Source: Mucilaginibacter boryungensis (GTDB lineage Bacteria; Bacteroidota; Bacteroidia; Sphingobacteriales; Sphingobacteriaceae). From it: a stretch of 64,000 bases of DNA. The translations under genes and the position numbers were made by a program. The notes beneath the pieces were generated by a model. The model was not told the DNA's origin. It made no database searches and saw only the letters and a list, made by a program, of their open reading frames with translations. The DNA is taken from positions 1,302,001 through 1,366,000 of the forward strand of contig NZ_JADFFM010000001.1 of NCBI RefSeq assembly GCF_015221995.1, written 5' to 3'. This document shows positions 1-8,872 of the stretch, in pieces; position 1 is the stretch's first letter; the number at the start of each line of letters is the position of its first letter.

Positions 1-1
1 T

Positions 2-1417
2 GATTTGCCACAAGCTAAAATCCCCGCATTCCCTGGTGCTGAAGGGGGTGGTATGTATACCTCCGGTGGTCGCGGCGGGAGGGTTATTGTAGTAACCAGC
101 CTGGCCGATCATGGCCCGGGTACCCTGCGCGAAGCCTGCGAACAAGGCGGCCCGCGTATTATTGTTTTTAATGTATCGGGGATTATCCATTTGACCGATC
201 CTATCAGTATCCGTGCGCCTTATATTACTATTGAAGGCCAGTCTGCCCCCGGCGATGGCATCTGTGTGGCGGGTGAATCAACCTGGATAGATACGCACGA
301 TGTGGTGATCCGTTACCTGCGGTTCCGTCGCGGCGCTACTGATGTGGCCCGCCGTGATGACGCTTTGGGCGGTAACCCGGTGGGTAATATTATTATCGAC
401 CATGTAAGCGCAAGCTGGGGCTTAGATGAGAACATGTCCATTTATCGCCATGTATACGATAGAAAAGGCCAGAAACAAGAGAAGATGGCTACTACTAATG
501 TAACTATCCAAAACTCTATCTTCTCGGAAGCACTTGATACTTATAACCACGCTTTCGGCAGTACTATTGGCGGCCATAACAGCACGTTTATGCGCAACCT
601 GTGGGCCAACAATATTGCCCGTAACCCATCCGTTGGTATGGACGAAGATTTTGGCTTCTTCAACAACGTAGTATTTAACTGGTGGAACCGCAGCGCCGAT
701 GGCGGCGATAACAAATCGCTGTTCAACTTCATAAACAACTATTTTAAACCGGGACCTATTACCCCTATGAACGAGCCGATCGGCCACCGGATATTGAAAC
801 CTGAAGCAGGCCGTGACCCGGCAAATAAGAGCCATTACGGGAAAGTATACGTAAGCGGCAATATTATGGAAGGCAACGAGCGTGTAACCAAAAACAACTG
901 GGACGGCGGTGTGCAAATACAGGATATGCCCGATGCCGGCCGCTATACTGACAGCATCCGCGCCGATAAGCCATTGCCGATAATGAACCCGGTTACCATC
1001 ATTCCTGCTAAAGATGCCTGGACCTACGTGCTGGCTAACGCAGGTTGCTCATTACCCAAACGCGACCCGGTTGATGAGCGTATTGTAGAAGATGTGCGCA
1101 CCGGTAAAATTAAATATGCTACCAGCGGGATCATAGAACATATTGGCGCCAAATATGTAAAAGAACGCCTGCCAGATAGTTATAAGCAAGGTATCATCAG
1201 CGATATTAGCCAGGTTGGCGGTTACCCCGAATATAAAGGTATCCCATATAAAGACACGGATAATGACGGTATCCCCGACGCTTATGAAACCGCCCATGGA
1301 CTGAACCCTAAAGATGCGTCTGATTCGCCGAAGCTGGCTAAGAATGGGGGCGGGTATAGCAATATTGAAGTTTACCTGAATAGCCTGGTACCGTTAAAAG
1401 CAGTGTCGCCTAAATAG
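2..1417 (+). CDS. Pectate lyase-like protein, polysaccharide lyase family 1 (5' truncated by window edge)
   Basis: Right-handed beta-helix pectate lyase of the PL1 type, expected to cleave pectic polygalacturonan by beta-elimination outside the cytoplasm. The visible protein opens with AFPGAEGGG, the usual first motif of the mature enzyme, and carries IIIDHVSASWG and an R-N-P motif (NIARNPSVG) typical of the calcium-dependent catalytic face. The C-terminal part holds DTDNDGIPDAYE, a thrombospondin-3-like calcium-binding repeat common in Bacteroidota PL1 enzymes. The frame is open to the left edge, so the signal peptide and true start lie outside; the TTG at 5 is only an internal codon. A terminator follows. 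The family is well supported; the exact substrate is inferred. Confidence 0.9.
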   Translation, partial: DLPQAKIPAFPGAEGGGMYTSGGRGGRVIVVTSLADHGPGTLREACEQGGPRIIVFNVSGIIHLTDPISIRAPYITIEGQSAPGDGICVAGESTWIDTHDVVIRYLRFRRGATDVARRDDALGGNPVGNIIIDHVSASWGLDENMSIYRHVYDRKGQKQEKMATTNVTIQNSIFSEALDTYNHAFGSTIGGHNSTFMRNLWANNIARNPSVGMDEDFGFFNNVVFNWWNRSADGGDNKSLFNFINNYFKPGPITPMNEPIGHRILKPEAGRDPANKSHYGKVYVSGNIMEGNERVTKNNWDGGVQIQDMPDAGRYTDSIRADKPLPIMNPVTIIPAKDAWTYVLANAGCSLPKRDPVDERIVEDVRTGKIKYATSGIIEHIGAKYVKERLPDSYKQGIISDISQVGGYPEYKGIPYKDTDNDGIPDAYETAHGLNPKDASDSPKLAKNGGGYSNIEVYLNSLVPLKAVSPK

Positions 1418-1448
1418 TATAATTTGGTTTATAGTATATAATTGGTAG

Positions 1449-1480
1449 CGCCTCCCGTTTGGTTTCGGGGGGCGTTTTTT
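1449..1480 (+). terminator. Rho-independent terminator after the PL1 gene
   Basis: A 9-bp stem (CGCCTCCCG / CGGGGGGCG, one G-T pair) with an 8-nt loop is followed directly by TTTTTT. It lies 31 bases after the pectate lyase stop codon. Confidence 0.85.
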
Positions 1481-1662
1481 ATTTTTTAGCTGTTCTTCTT
1501 GAGAATGCGATAATCCTGTCGATTTTTATTCCTTATTATTTATAATTATTTATTCTTATTCGTTTTTATCGATTTTTATTAGTTTTTGTCTGCAATTGTG
1601 AATTTAGTTTTGTACCGAATTATTCTTACGTTTATCAGTAATATGTCAGGAAATAAAATACA

Positions 1663-1694
1663 TTGACATATTTCGATATATCTATTTACATTTG
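1663..1694 (+). promoter_or_regulatory. Bacteroidota-type promoter of the arsR-like gene
   Basis: A -33 TTG at 1663-1665 and a -7 TACATTTG (consensus TAnnTTTG) at 1687-1694 are separated by 21 bases, the spacing expected for the Bacteroidota primary sigma factor. The gene start is 22 bases downstream. The stretch from 1481 to 1662 before it is very AT-rich and holds no recognisable gene. Confidence 0.6.
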
Positions 1695-1697
1695 AAT
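1680..1697 (+). promoter_or_regulatory. Candidate ArsR operator box 1
   Basis: ATCTATTTACATTTGAAT overlaps the -7 element of the arsR-like promoter and recurs, minus two T residues and with one substitution, at 2035-2050 ahead of the efflux operon. A shared box in both control regions suggests one regulator for both. This is inference from repetition only. Confidence 0.4.
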
Positions 1698-1715
1698 CGG
1701 AAAAGGAAGTAAGTT

Positions 1716-1991
1716 GTGGATTTAAAAAAATTTGAGCGCATATCTAAAGCCCTCAGCGACCCTAACAGGGTATGTATATTGCAGGAGATCAAAAAGAAGA
1801 ATAACTGCTTGTATTGTACCGAGATACATGATTTTGTCACCCTGGCGCAACCATCTATCTCGCATCACGTAAAGCAGCTTACAGATGCAGATCTGATCAT
1901 CCCTGAAAAAGAAGGGCGCAACCTTAAATATACGCTGAACGAAGAAGTGCTGGACGAATACATCAACTACCTTAATAAATTAAAAGGTTAA
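1716..1991 (+). CDS. ArsR-family winged-helix transcriptional regulator
   Basis: A 91-residue winged helix-turn-helix protein of the ArsR/SmtB family, probably a repressor. The recognition-helix region reads QPSISHHVKQLTDADLI, the usual ArsR SxSxHLxxLxxAGLV pattern, and the wing follows (EGRNLKYTL). Two cysteines in CLYC at about residues 31-34 could sense a metal or a redox signal, but the classical ELCVCDL metal motif is absent. The start is GTG at 1716 behind a purine-rich site (AAAAGGAAGT). The gene lies directly upstream of an RND efflux operon in the same orientation, and similar sequence boxes precede both, so it probably controls that operon and itself. The inducer is unknown. Confidence 0.85.
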   Translation: MDLKKFERISKALSDPNRVCILQEIKKKNNCLYCTEIHDFVTLAQPSISHHVKQLTDADLIIPEKEGRNLKYTLNEEVLDEYINYLNKLKG

Positions 1992-2034
1992 TACTGTCCC
2001 CTGTCTTCCCTGGCGTCAAGCGCAGAATTAATAC

Positions 2035-2050
2035 ATCTATACATTTAAAT
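2035..2050 (+). promoter_or_regulatory. Candidate ArsR operator box 2
   Basis: ATCTATACATTTAAAT matches the box over the arsR promoter. The core ACATTTAAAT appears again at 2161-2170, exactly 120 bases downstream and just before the adaptor start codon. Confidence 0.35.
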
Positions 2051-2060
2051 ACATAAATAT

Positions 2061-2123
2061 ATGAAAAATCAATTACATCAACACCATTACCCGGCAATCA
2101 TTTCAGATACACTTGCTTTATAG
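2061..2123 (+). other. 20-codon micro-ORF, possible leader peptide or remnant of a duplicated gene start
   Basis: ATG at 2061 opens a 20-residue reading frame (begins MKNQLHQHHYPAI, then TAG). Its upstream sequence and first codons resemble the start of the adaptor gene 118 bases later: ACATTTAAAT, a short AT-rich spacer, then ATGAAAAxTCAA. It may be a His-rich leader peptide, the relic of a duplicated adaptor gene start, or chance. No expression evidence can be seen from the sequence. Confidence 0.3.
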
Positions 2124-2178
2124 CTATAGTATCCTGCATTTTTATCAATAATATATTGAAACATTTAAATAATTGAAT

Positions 2179-3270
2179 ATGAAAACTCAACATAACTTCA
2201 TCAATTTTAAAACAGGCTTATTAGCCGTCATTATCCCGGCCATGTTTTTGGGCTGGGTAAGCTGTACTACCGAAGCTAAAAACGCATCTGCAACAAAATC
2301 GCCAGCCGCTGCCCCCGTTGGCGTACCGGTTGACGCTGTTATACTAAAACCGGAAACTATTAAAGACGAAATGGAAGCTACCGGTACCCTGGTGGCCAAC
2401 CAGGCCGTTGATATTGTAAGCGAACTGAACCGCAAAGTTATTAGCGTGAACGTGAAAGAAGGCAGTGTGGTAGGCACGGGTGCTTTATTGTTCCAGTTAG
2501 ATGATGCCGATTTGCAGGCTCAGTTAGAACAGCTTTTACAGCAACAAAAATTGGCCCGCCTGAACGAGCAACGCCTGAAAGACCTGATACAGCACCAGGC
2601 CGTTATCCAGCAGGATTACGACCAGACTTTCACTAACTTAAAAGTGATAGAGGCGCAGGTGCAGCAACTGCGGGTAATGATTGCAAAAACCCGTATCCGC
2701 GCGCCATTTAGCGGCCGTATTGGTATCATTCACGTTTATCCCGGTTCTTTTGTTACCCCGCAAACGGTGCTGACCAACATTGAGGATTATACGCGTTTGA
2801 AGCTTGATTTCACCGTGCCCGAAAAATACGCCGCGGTATTACGCGAAGGCAGCAAGGTAAAGTTCACTGTCGAATCGAACGAGAAAACTTATACCGCTAC
2901 CGTACAGGCGCATGAAAGTAAATTAGATCAAAACACCCGCACGCTGTTGATCCGTGCTGTGAGCGCTAACCCTAAAGAGGAAATTTTACCGGGACAAAGC
3001 GCGCGTTTAAACATCGCCTTAAACTCGGCCCCTAATTCGCTGATGGTGCCGTCGCAGGCGCTAATGCCATCATCGCAAGGATATACGGTTTATGCTATTA
3101 AAAACAACAAAGCCACTATGATCCCTATCCAAACAGGTCAGCGCAGCGACCGTAACGTGCAAGTATTAAGTGGCTTAGCAGCCGGCGATACGCTGATCAC
3201 CAGTAACCTGATGCGCCTTTCACCGGGTGCGGCAGTACAGGTGGCTACTATTAATTCAATCCAAAACTAA
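2179..3270 (+). CDS. RND efflux periplasmic adaptor subunit (membrane fusion protein, HlyD/AcrA type)
   Basis: Periplasmic adaptor that links the inner-membrane RND pump to the TolC-like channel. The protein has an N-terminal hydrophobic segment ending in VSC (Cys at about residue 29), consistent with a lipoprotein signal. It continues with a split biotinyl-lipoyl domain (VISVNVKEGSVVGTGALLFQLD and TRIRAPFSGRIGIIHV), an intervening coiled-coil hairpin rich in Gln and Leu (about residues 100-160), a beta-barrel and a membrane-proximal domain. ATG at 2179 is preferred over the in-frame TTG six bases earlier. The pump gene begins 8 bases after the stop. At 363 residues it has the usual family length. 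The drug or metal substrate cannot be read from the sequence. Confidence 0.92.
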   Translation: MKTQHNFINFKTGLLAVIIPAMFLGWVSCTTEAKNASATKSPAAAPVGVPVDAVILKPETIKDEMEATGTLVANQAVDIVSELNRKVISVNVKEGSVVGTGALLFQLDDADLQAQLEQLLQQQKLARLNEQRLKDLIQHQAVIQQDYDQTFTNLKVIEAQVQQLRVMIAKTRIRAPFSGRIGIIHVYPGSFVTPQTVLTNIEDYTRLKLDFTVPEKYAAVLREGSKVKFTVESNEKTYTATVQAHESKLDQNTRTLLIRAVSANPKEEILPGQSARLNIALNSAPNSLMVPSQALMPSSQGYTVYAIKNNKATMIPIQTGQRSDRNVQVLSGLAAGDTLITSNLMRLSPGAAVQVATINSIQN

Positions 3271-3278
3271 TCATCATC

Positions 3279-6200
3279 ATGAGTGCTATATCACAAATGA
3301 GTATATCCCGGCCGGTGCTGGCAGGAGTAATGTCAGTTTTACTGATACTCTTCGGCATCGTCGGTTATACATTCCTGGGCACACGGGAATATCCCGTTAC
3401 CGATTCGCCCATTGTAACCATAACCACGGTTTACCCTGGTGCCAGCGCCGACATTATTGCGTCGCAGGTAACCAAACCGTTGGAAGAAGCTATTGCCGAA
3501 GCAAACGGCATCCGCGCCATATCATCTGTATCGCGCGAACAAGTAAGTGTTATTACTGTAGAATTTAACCTGAGCACCGACCTGGAAGCCGCCGCTAATG
3601 ATGTGCGCGACAAAGTTTCCAAATCGCGTAATCAGTTACCTACGGATATTGAACCCACAGTTGTAGAAAAATCCGGCCCGCCGGATATATTGGTATTCCT
3701 TACCGTAAAAAGTAAAACCAAAAGTCTGGAAGACGTTACCGATTTTGTAAACATCAATATTAAGGAAAGCCTGCAATCTATCCCCGGCGTAAGGCTTGTT
3801 GATAGTTATGCGGGGCGCAAGCGCTCTATGCGTTTAAGGATGGACCCCGTTAAAATGGCATCGTACGGTTTAACTCCCGGGGATATCCAGGACGCTTTGC
3901 AGCGCGAGAATGTGGATTTGCCAAGCGGCCGTATTGAAGGCCAGAACAGTGAAGTTACCCTGCGTACCCAGGGCAGGCTGGTAACCGAAGAGGATTTTAA
4001 TAATATGATCCTGAGCCAGAAAGATGGCGCTATTGTGCGTTTCCGCGATATTGGAACTGCGGTAATGTCATCGCAAAACGAGCGTACCGCCATGATAGAG
4101 TTTGATGGCAAAACGGCCAGCTATGGTGTAGGTACAGGTGTGCAGCCTCAACGCGGCGCTAACTCGCTGGCTATTGTAGAGGAGTTTAAGAAAAAATTTG
4201 AAGAGATCAAAAAAAGTGCGCCTAAGGAATACGATATCGCTTTGGGTAAAGACTTTACCGTGCCGGTACGTAACTCGCTATCGGAAGTAAAGGAAACGCT
4301 TATTATCGCCTTCGGCTTGGTAGCGCTGATCATTTTCATCTTCCTGCGCGACTGGCGCAGCACCATCATCCCATTAGTGGCTATCCCGGTATCTATCATT
4401 TCAGCCTTCTTTATCATGTATATCGCCGGGTTCTCCATCAACGTGTTAACGCTGTTAGGATTAGTATTGGCCATAGGCCTGGTGGTGGACGACGCGATTG
4501 TAGTGCTGGAGAACATTTACAGCAAGGTAGAAAAAGGTATGTCGCCAATTGAGGCGGCTCGGAAAGGGTCGGACGAGATCTACTTTGCGGTTATCTCAAC
4601 AACTATTACCCTGGCTGCTGTGTTCCTGCCTATCTTGTTCCTTGGCGGCATAACCGGGCGTTTATTCCGCGAGTTTGCTATTGTGGTATCAGGTTCGGTA
4701 CTAATATCGGCTTTTGTAGCATTAACCTTATCGCCAATGATGAGCGCTTACCTGTTGAAGGCCAATGCATCGCATAGTTGGTTATACCGCAAAACCGAGC
4801 CATGGTTTGTGGCTATAAATAACGGTTACGGCAAATCGCTGGCTTTGTTTTTAAAACACCGCTGGTTAGGGTTTGTCCTGCTGTTTGCATCGTTCGGTAT
4901 TGCTTATCTCATCTTACCCAAACTGCCATCAGAACTGGCGCCGCTGGAAGACCGTTCCATGATAGGCCTTGCTGTAATTGCCCCCGAGGGTACATCGTAC
5001 GAAAGTATGGAGAATACCATGAAACAAGTGGGCAATTTTGTAAACGATTCAGTCCCCGATTTAAATGGCGGGCGTACCTATTCGGGTATCGCAGCCTCGG
5101 TTGGTACGCTGGCACAGCCGGTTAACGGTGGTTTCCAATGGATCTTTTTAAAGGACCCTAAAGACCGTAAAAGCGGGCTGACCCAGCAACAGGTATTCCA
5201 GAAACTGGTAGTGGCATCGCAGAAGTTCCGCAATGTGCTGATCATCCCTATACAAATACCAACCATTGGCGGCTTTGCAACCACGCAGCCGGTGCAGTAC
5301 GTAATAAAAGCGCCCGATTTGCAGCAACTGATAAAAGTAATGCCGAAAATAATGGGGGCGGTTTATACCAATCCTAAGTTAACTTTCCAGGATCCCGATT
5401 TTAAGGTGAACCGTCCGGAGATCAGTATTTCTATCGATCGTCAGCGTGCTGCGCAACTGGGCATATCAACCCAGGAGATAGGTAAAACCCTGCAACTGGC
5501 CCTGTCAGGCCGCCGTTATGGCTACTTTATTTATAACGACAGACAGTACGAAGTGATTGGTCAGTTAGACAGGAAAGAGCGTGCGGCGCCTTACGATTTG
5601 CGTTCGCTGTTCCTGAAAGCGGGTAACGCCCAGATGGTATCGCTGGATAACCTGGTGAATTTAAAGGAAGGCATCAGTCCGCCGGCCATTTACAGGTACA
5701 ATCAATCCTACGCGGTAACTATTAGCGCTACGCCTGCAGCAGGTGTAAGTTTAGGCGAAGCACTGCAGGAAATGGACAAAATAGCCGCTAAAGAACTGCC
5801 TAAAGGTTTCACAACCGCACTGGCCGGCCAAAGCCGCGATTTTAGCGAAAGCAGCTCAAGCTTAATATACGCTTTTATATTCGCTATAGTGTTAATTTAC
5901 CTGGTGCTGGCTGCCCAGTTTGAAAGTTTGATCGATCCGTTCATCATCCTTTTAACCGTGCCAATGGCCGTTACCGGGGCAGTGCTTAGTTTATGGGCGA
6001 GCGGGCACACCGTTAATATATTCAGCGAGATAGGTATTATTATGCTGATAGGGCTGATCACTAAAAACGGTATCCTTATCGTAGAGTTTGCCAATCATAA
6101 TAAAGGGGAAGGCCAATCCATTAAGGACGCGGTACGCAATGCGGCTATCTCCCGTTTCCGGCCGATATTAATGACCACACTGGCCATGATATTTGGTACC

Positions 6201-6407
6201 CTGCCTATTGCTTTGGCCAACGGCAGCAGGCAATCGTTAGGTATAGTGGTAGTAGGCGGACTGGTGTTTGCCGGTATCCTTACCCTGTATGTTATCCCGG
6301 CTGTATATTCCTTCTTTGCCCGTCCTGCCCGTAAAAAGGCAGAAGTGGAGGGGCAGGAATTAAAAGCAGCCTCACAAATTCAGTTACAATATGAAGAATC
6401 AATTTAA
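3279..6407 (+). CDS. RND multidrug efflux pump, HAE1 (AcrB/MexB) family
   Basis: Inner-membrane proton antiporter that drives export through the tripartite complex. At 1042 residues it has full AcrB length, with an N-terminal transmembrane helix, a large periplasmic porter loop, a central transmembrane block (about residues 335-530), a second porter loop and a C-terminal block. The proton-relay acidic pair is present as D404-D405 in IGLVVDDAIVVLENI, a hallmark of HAE1 pumps. Heavy-metal CusA-type pumps differ here, so organic substrates are more likely despite the ArsR neighbour. The TolC-like gene starts inside the last codons, a 17-base overlap that indicates translational coupling. Confidence 0.95.
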   Translation: MSAISQMSISRPVLAGVMSVLLILFGIVGYTFLGTREYPVTDSPIVTITTVYPGASADIIASQVTKPLEEAIAEANGIRAISSVSREQVSVITVEFNLSTDLEAAANDVRDKVSKSRNQLPTDIEPTVVEKSGPPDILVFLTVKSKTKSLEDVTDFVNINIKESLQSIPGVRLVDSYAGRKRSMRLRMDPVKMASYGLTPGDIQDALQRENVDLPSGRIEGQNSEVTLRTQGRLVTEEDFNNMILSQKDGAIVRFRDIGTAVMSSQNERTAMIEFDGKTASYGVGTGVQPQRGANSLAIVEEFKKKFEEIKKSAPKEYDIALGKDFTVPVRNSLSEVKETLIIAFGLVALIIFIFLRDWRSTIIPLVAIPVSIISAFFIMYIAGFSINVLTLLGLVLAIGLVVDDAIVVLENIYSKVEKGMSPIEAARKGSDEIYFAVISTTITLAAVFLPILFLGGITGRLFREFAIVVSGSVLISAFVALTLSPMMSAYLLKANASHSWLYRKTEPWFVAINNGYGKSLALFLKHRWLGFVLLFASFGIAYLILPKLPSELAPLEDRSMIGLAVIAPEGTSYESMENTMKQVGNFVNDSVPDLNGGRTYSGIAASVGTLAQPVNGGFQWIFLKDPKDRKSGLTQQQVFQKLVVASQKFRNVLIIPIQIPTIGGFATTQPVQYVIKAPDLQQLIKVMPKIMGAVYTNPKLTFQDPDFKVNRPEISISIDRQRAAQLGISTQEIGKTLQLALSGRRYGYFIYNDRQYEVIGQLDRKERAAPYDLRSLFLKAGNAQMVSLDNLVNLKEGISPPAIYRYNQSYAVTISATPAAGVSLGEALQEMDKIAAKELPKGFTTALAGQSRDFSESSSSLIYAFIFAIVLIYLVLAAQFESLIDPFIILLTVPMAVTGAVLSLWASGHTVNIFSEIGIIMLIGLITKNGILIVEFANHNKGEGQSIKDAVRNAAISRFRPILMTTLAMIFGTLPIALANGSRQSLGIVVVGGLVFAGILTLYVIPAVYSFFARPARKKAEVEGQELKAASQIQLQYEESI

Positions 6408-7743
6408 GGCACACGCGCTTGCATGGGCGGTGCTGCTGATATTTGCTTTGGCGGTGTCCAAAGCGCATGCCCAATCGCATATTGATTTGGGTATAAATGA
6501 TGCCGTGCGATTAGCCGGCATACATAACCGCGAACTAAAAAGCGACTCGCTGAACATAGGCAAGGCGCAACAACAAACTGTAATATCGCGCGCCTTGTTG
6601 CTGCCTAATATCGGTATCACGGGGCAGTACCAAAGGTATTTTCAAAAGCCGGTTTTCTTTGGTTTGGGTGGTGCCCCAGCTACTTCAGGCAGTATACCTT
6701 ATAGCCGCTTTGGTGGCGATGACCAGGTTGGCGCACAGGTGGGTTTGGTACAATCCTTATACAACCCTTCGGCCACAGCCGGGCTAAAGCAAGCAAAGCT
6801 TTACGAAAAACAAGCCGGGCTGCTGTATCGCGATAAAGAAGCCGACATAACCGCTACGGTAAAACAGGTTTACCTGCGCATGCTGGTTTTGGGCAAAAGG
6901 CTGCAATTGCAAAAAGAAAGCATTACCCGAAACAAAAAAGCGCTGGAAGATTCCCGTTCATTACTGGCACAAGGTAAGGCCCTGCGCGTTGATACCCTGC
7001 GCGCCTTCACCAACCTGAAAAACCTGGAACCTGATATTTTGCGGTTAACCTACGCTATTGAGGTGAGCAGGCAGCAGTTAAAAGTTTTGCTTGCGCTGGA
7101 TGAGAAAACGGAAGTGAACCTAACCGACACGTTATCCTACAATGCAGGGGATGTGTTACCGGACGAAGAAGGTTTGTATAAAGAAGCCCTCGCCCAGCGC
7201 CCCGACCTGAAAGCTTTGGAATTAAATAAAACCATTAGCCAAAGCCAGGTTGATATTGCCAAAGCCGGCAAGCTGCCGGTGCTTAATTTGGTGGGCCAGT
7301 ACCAGGTGCAAAGCCAGGCCAATGGTTTCAAATGGTCGGGCAGTAGTTGGCCGCCGGTATCGTTCGCAGGTTTACAGTTTGCTATCCCAATATTCTCTGG
7401 CAATTCCAACAAAGCCAAAGTAGCCCGGGCTAAGATTGAGGTAGAACAATCTACCGTTAACTATACCAACGCGCGGGAGCAACTGCGGGTGGGTGTAAAA
7501 CAGGTGATAGCTAATTTGGCCGAAACCAATCAGCGTATACAAATACAGGCGAAAGTAGCGGAAACCGCTGCCCTGAGTTACAATATTACGCAGTACAGGT
7601 ATGAAAGAGGAGTAGCATCGCGTTTGGAATTGCTTGACGCGGAACTTGGTTTAACTACCGCAAAATCAAACTACCTGGAAGCAATATATGATTATCAGTC
7701 AGCCAAGATCGATCTGGAACGCGTATTGGCCAGTAAGAATTAA
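6391..7743 (+). CDS. TolC-family outer membrane efflux protein
   Basis: Outer-membrane channel of the tripartite efflux system. A clear signal peptide ends at about residue 28 (SKAHAQ), followed by two repeated OEP domains of long alpha-helices with short strands, as in TolC. Recognisable stretches include ITATVKQVYLRMLVLGKRL and the C-terminal ARIxxxxSTVNYTNAREQLRVGVKQ region. The start codon lies within the pump gene, so translation is coupled. At 450 residues it fits the family. A strong terminator follows and closes the arsR-adaptor-pump-channel unit. Confidence 0.93.
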   Translation: MKNQFKAHALAWAVLLIFALAVSKAHAQSHIDLGINDAVRLAGIHNRELKSDSLNIGKAQQQTVISRALLLPNIGITGQYQRYFQKPVFFGLGGAPATSGSIPYSRFGGDDQVGAQVGLVQSLYNPSATAGLKQAKLYEKQAGLLYRDKEADITATVKQVYLRMLVLGKRLQLQKESITRNKKALEDSRSLLAQGKALRVDTLRAFTNLKNLEPDILRLTYAIEVSRQQLKVLLALDEKTEVNLTDTLSYNAGDVLPDEEGLYKEALAQRPDLKALELNKTISQSQVDIAKAGKLPVLNLVGQYQVQSQANGFKWSGSSWPPVSFAGLQFAIPIFSGNSNKAKVARAKIEVEQSTVNYTNAREQLRVGVKQVIANLAETNQRIQIQAKVAETAALSYNITQYRYERGVASRLELLDAELGLTTAKSNYLEAIYDYQSAKIDLERVLASKN

Positions 7744-7761
7744 TAACCAGTATCATAATTT

Positions 7762-7797
7762 AAAAGCCGGGTAAACACAAGTTTGCCCGGCTTTTTA
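7762..7797 (+). terminator. Rho-independent terminator of the efflux operon
   Basis: A 15-bp near-perfect stem (AAAAGCCGGGTAAAC / GTTTGCCCGGCTTTT) around a short loop runs into a T tract, 18 bases after the channel stop codon. Confidence 0.9.
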
Positions 7798-7902
7798 ACG
7801 CAAGCGTAATTGCATATCCATTATAATAAACTGCTCATTTGCTGTAAACCTTCCAACCTAAAGTGTTTTAGTTTTATGTTGATTATCAAACCAGCATCAA
7901 CC

Positions 7903-8763
7903 ATGACTAAACCCTGCCTGAAACTGAAGTTATTGCTATGTGTTTTTATTTTATTTACGGCTTGCACTTTTGTTATCGCGCAAAGCAAAAAAACTAAATT
8001 TAAGGTGATCGCTTTTTACACCGCTAAGCAAGACCTGGCGCATATTAGCTTTGTGCACGAGGCAAACCCATGGTTCGCTAAAATGGCTGACAAATATAAT
8101 TTCCAGTACGATTCAACCACCAACTGGAATAATATGAATGCCAAATTCCTGGCCCAATACCAGGTTGTGCTATTTTTAGATACCCGTCCCGAAGGTGCCG
8201 ATCAGCGTGCTGAATTTCAAAAATATATGGAAAACGGCGGTGGCTGGCTGGGGTTTCACTTCGCTGCATTTGCCATGAACCAATCGGGCGTACCGCAAAA
8301 TTGGGACTGGTACCATAATACGTTCTTAGGTTCGGGGCAATATGTAAGCAACACCTGGCGGCCAACATCAGCTATATTACGGGTAGAGGATAAGCAGCAC
8401 CCGGCAGTAAAAGGCCTGCCCAAAACATTTAAGGCATCGCCGAACGAGTGGTACCGCTGGGAGCGCGACCTGCGCCAAAACCCCGACATCCGCATATTAT
8501 GCGCTATAGATAGCGCCAGCTTCCCCTTGGGTACCGGGCCAAAACAAAGTGAGATATGGCACAGCGGTTATTATCCGGTAGTATGGAGCAACAGTAAGTA
8601 CCGAATGGTATACATTAACATGGGGCACAACGATATGGACTATGAACACAAGTACGATAAAACTAATAAAACCCTGTCAAGCACCTTTGGCAGCGAGATG
8701 GAAAGTAAGCTGATCCTTAACGCGTTGTTATGGTTGGGTGCGGGGAAAGGGAACAGCAAATGA
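7903..8763 (+). CDS. Secreted ThuA-domain protein
   Basis: ThuA-like protein with a class-I-glutamine-amidotransferase-like fold, often found in Bacteroidota carbohydrate loci. The typical block is VVLFLDTRPEGADQ followed by MENGGGWLGFHFAAF, and the C-terminal part holds the conserved VWSNSKYRMVYINMGHN segment. The start at 7903 is chosen because it gives a clean signal peptide (MTKPCLKLKLLLCVF to VIAQ); an in-frame ATG at 7876 and a TTG at 7810 would prepend polar residues. A Cys in LFTACTF could instead be a lipoprotein site. The biochemical role of ThuA proteins is poorly defined; a sugar-related role is only suggested by the GH36 neighbour. Confidence 0.82.
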   Translation: MTKPCLKLKLLLCVFILFTACTFVIAQSKKTKFKVIAFYTAKQDLAHISFVHEANPWFAKMADKYNFQYDSTTNWNNMNAKFLAQYQVVLFLDTRPEGADQRAEFQKYMENGGGWLGFHFAAFAMNQSGVPQNWDWYHNTFLGSGQYVSNTWRPTSAILRVEDKQHPAVKGLPKTFKASPNEWYRWERDLRQNPDIRILCAIDSASFPLGTGPKQSEIWHSGYYPVVWSNSKYRMVYINMGHNDMDYEHKYDKTNKTLSSTFGSEMESKLILNALLWLGAGKGNSK

Positions 8764-8872
8764 TTTTATCCATCCGTACCATGAATTTATCCATTGAATA
8801 AATGATTGATTTGGATTATTATTGCCTTCGCAGATTTACACTGATAAACCATTAACCAATTATTCTTCCGGT

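Noticed and set aside
1521-1590. AT-rich stretch resembling the complement of 26006-26050 (words such as TTATTATTTA and ATTCTTATT)
   Set aside because: The words are shared but in a different order, and both regions are low complexity, so common origin cannot be supported by eye.
3227-3568. 113-codon + strand frame across the adaptor/pump junction
   Set aside because: It overlaps the end of the adaptor and the start of the RND pump gene in another frame, and its product has no recognisable pattern.
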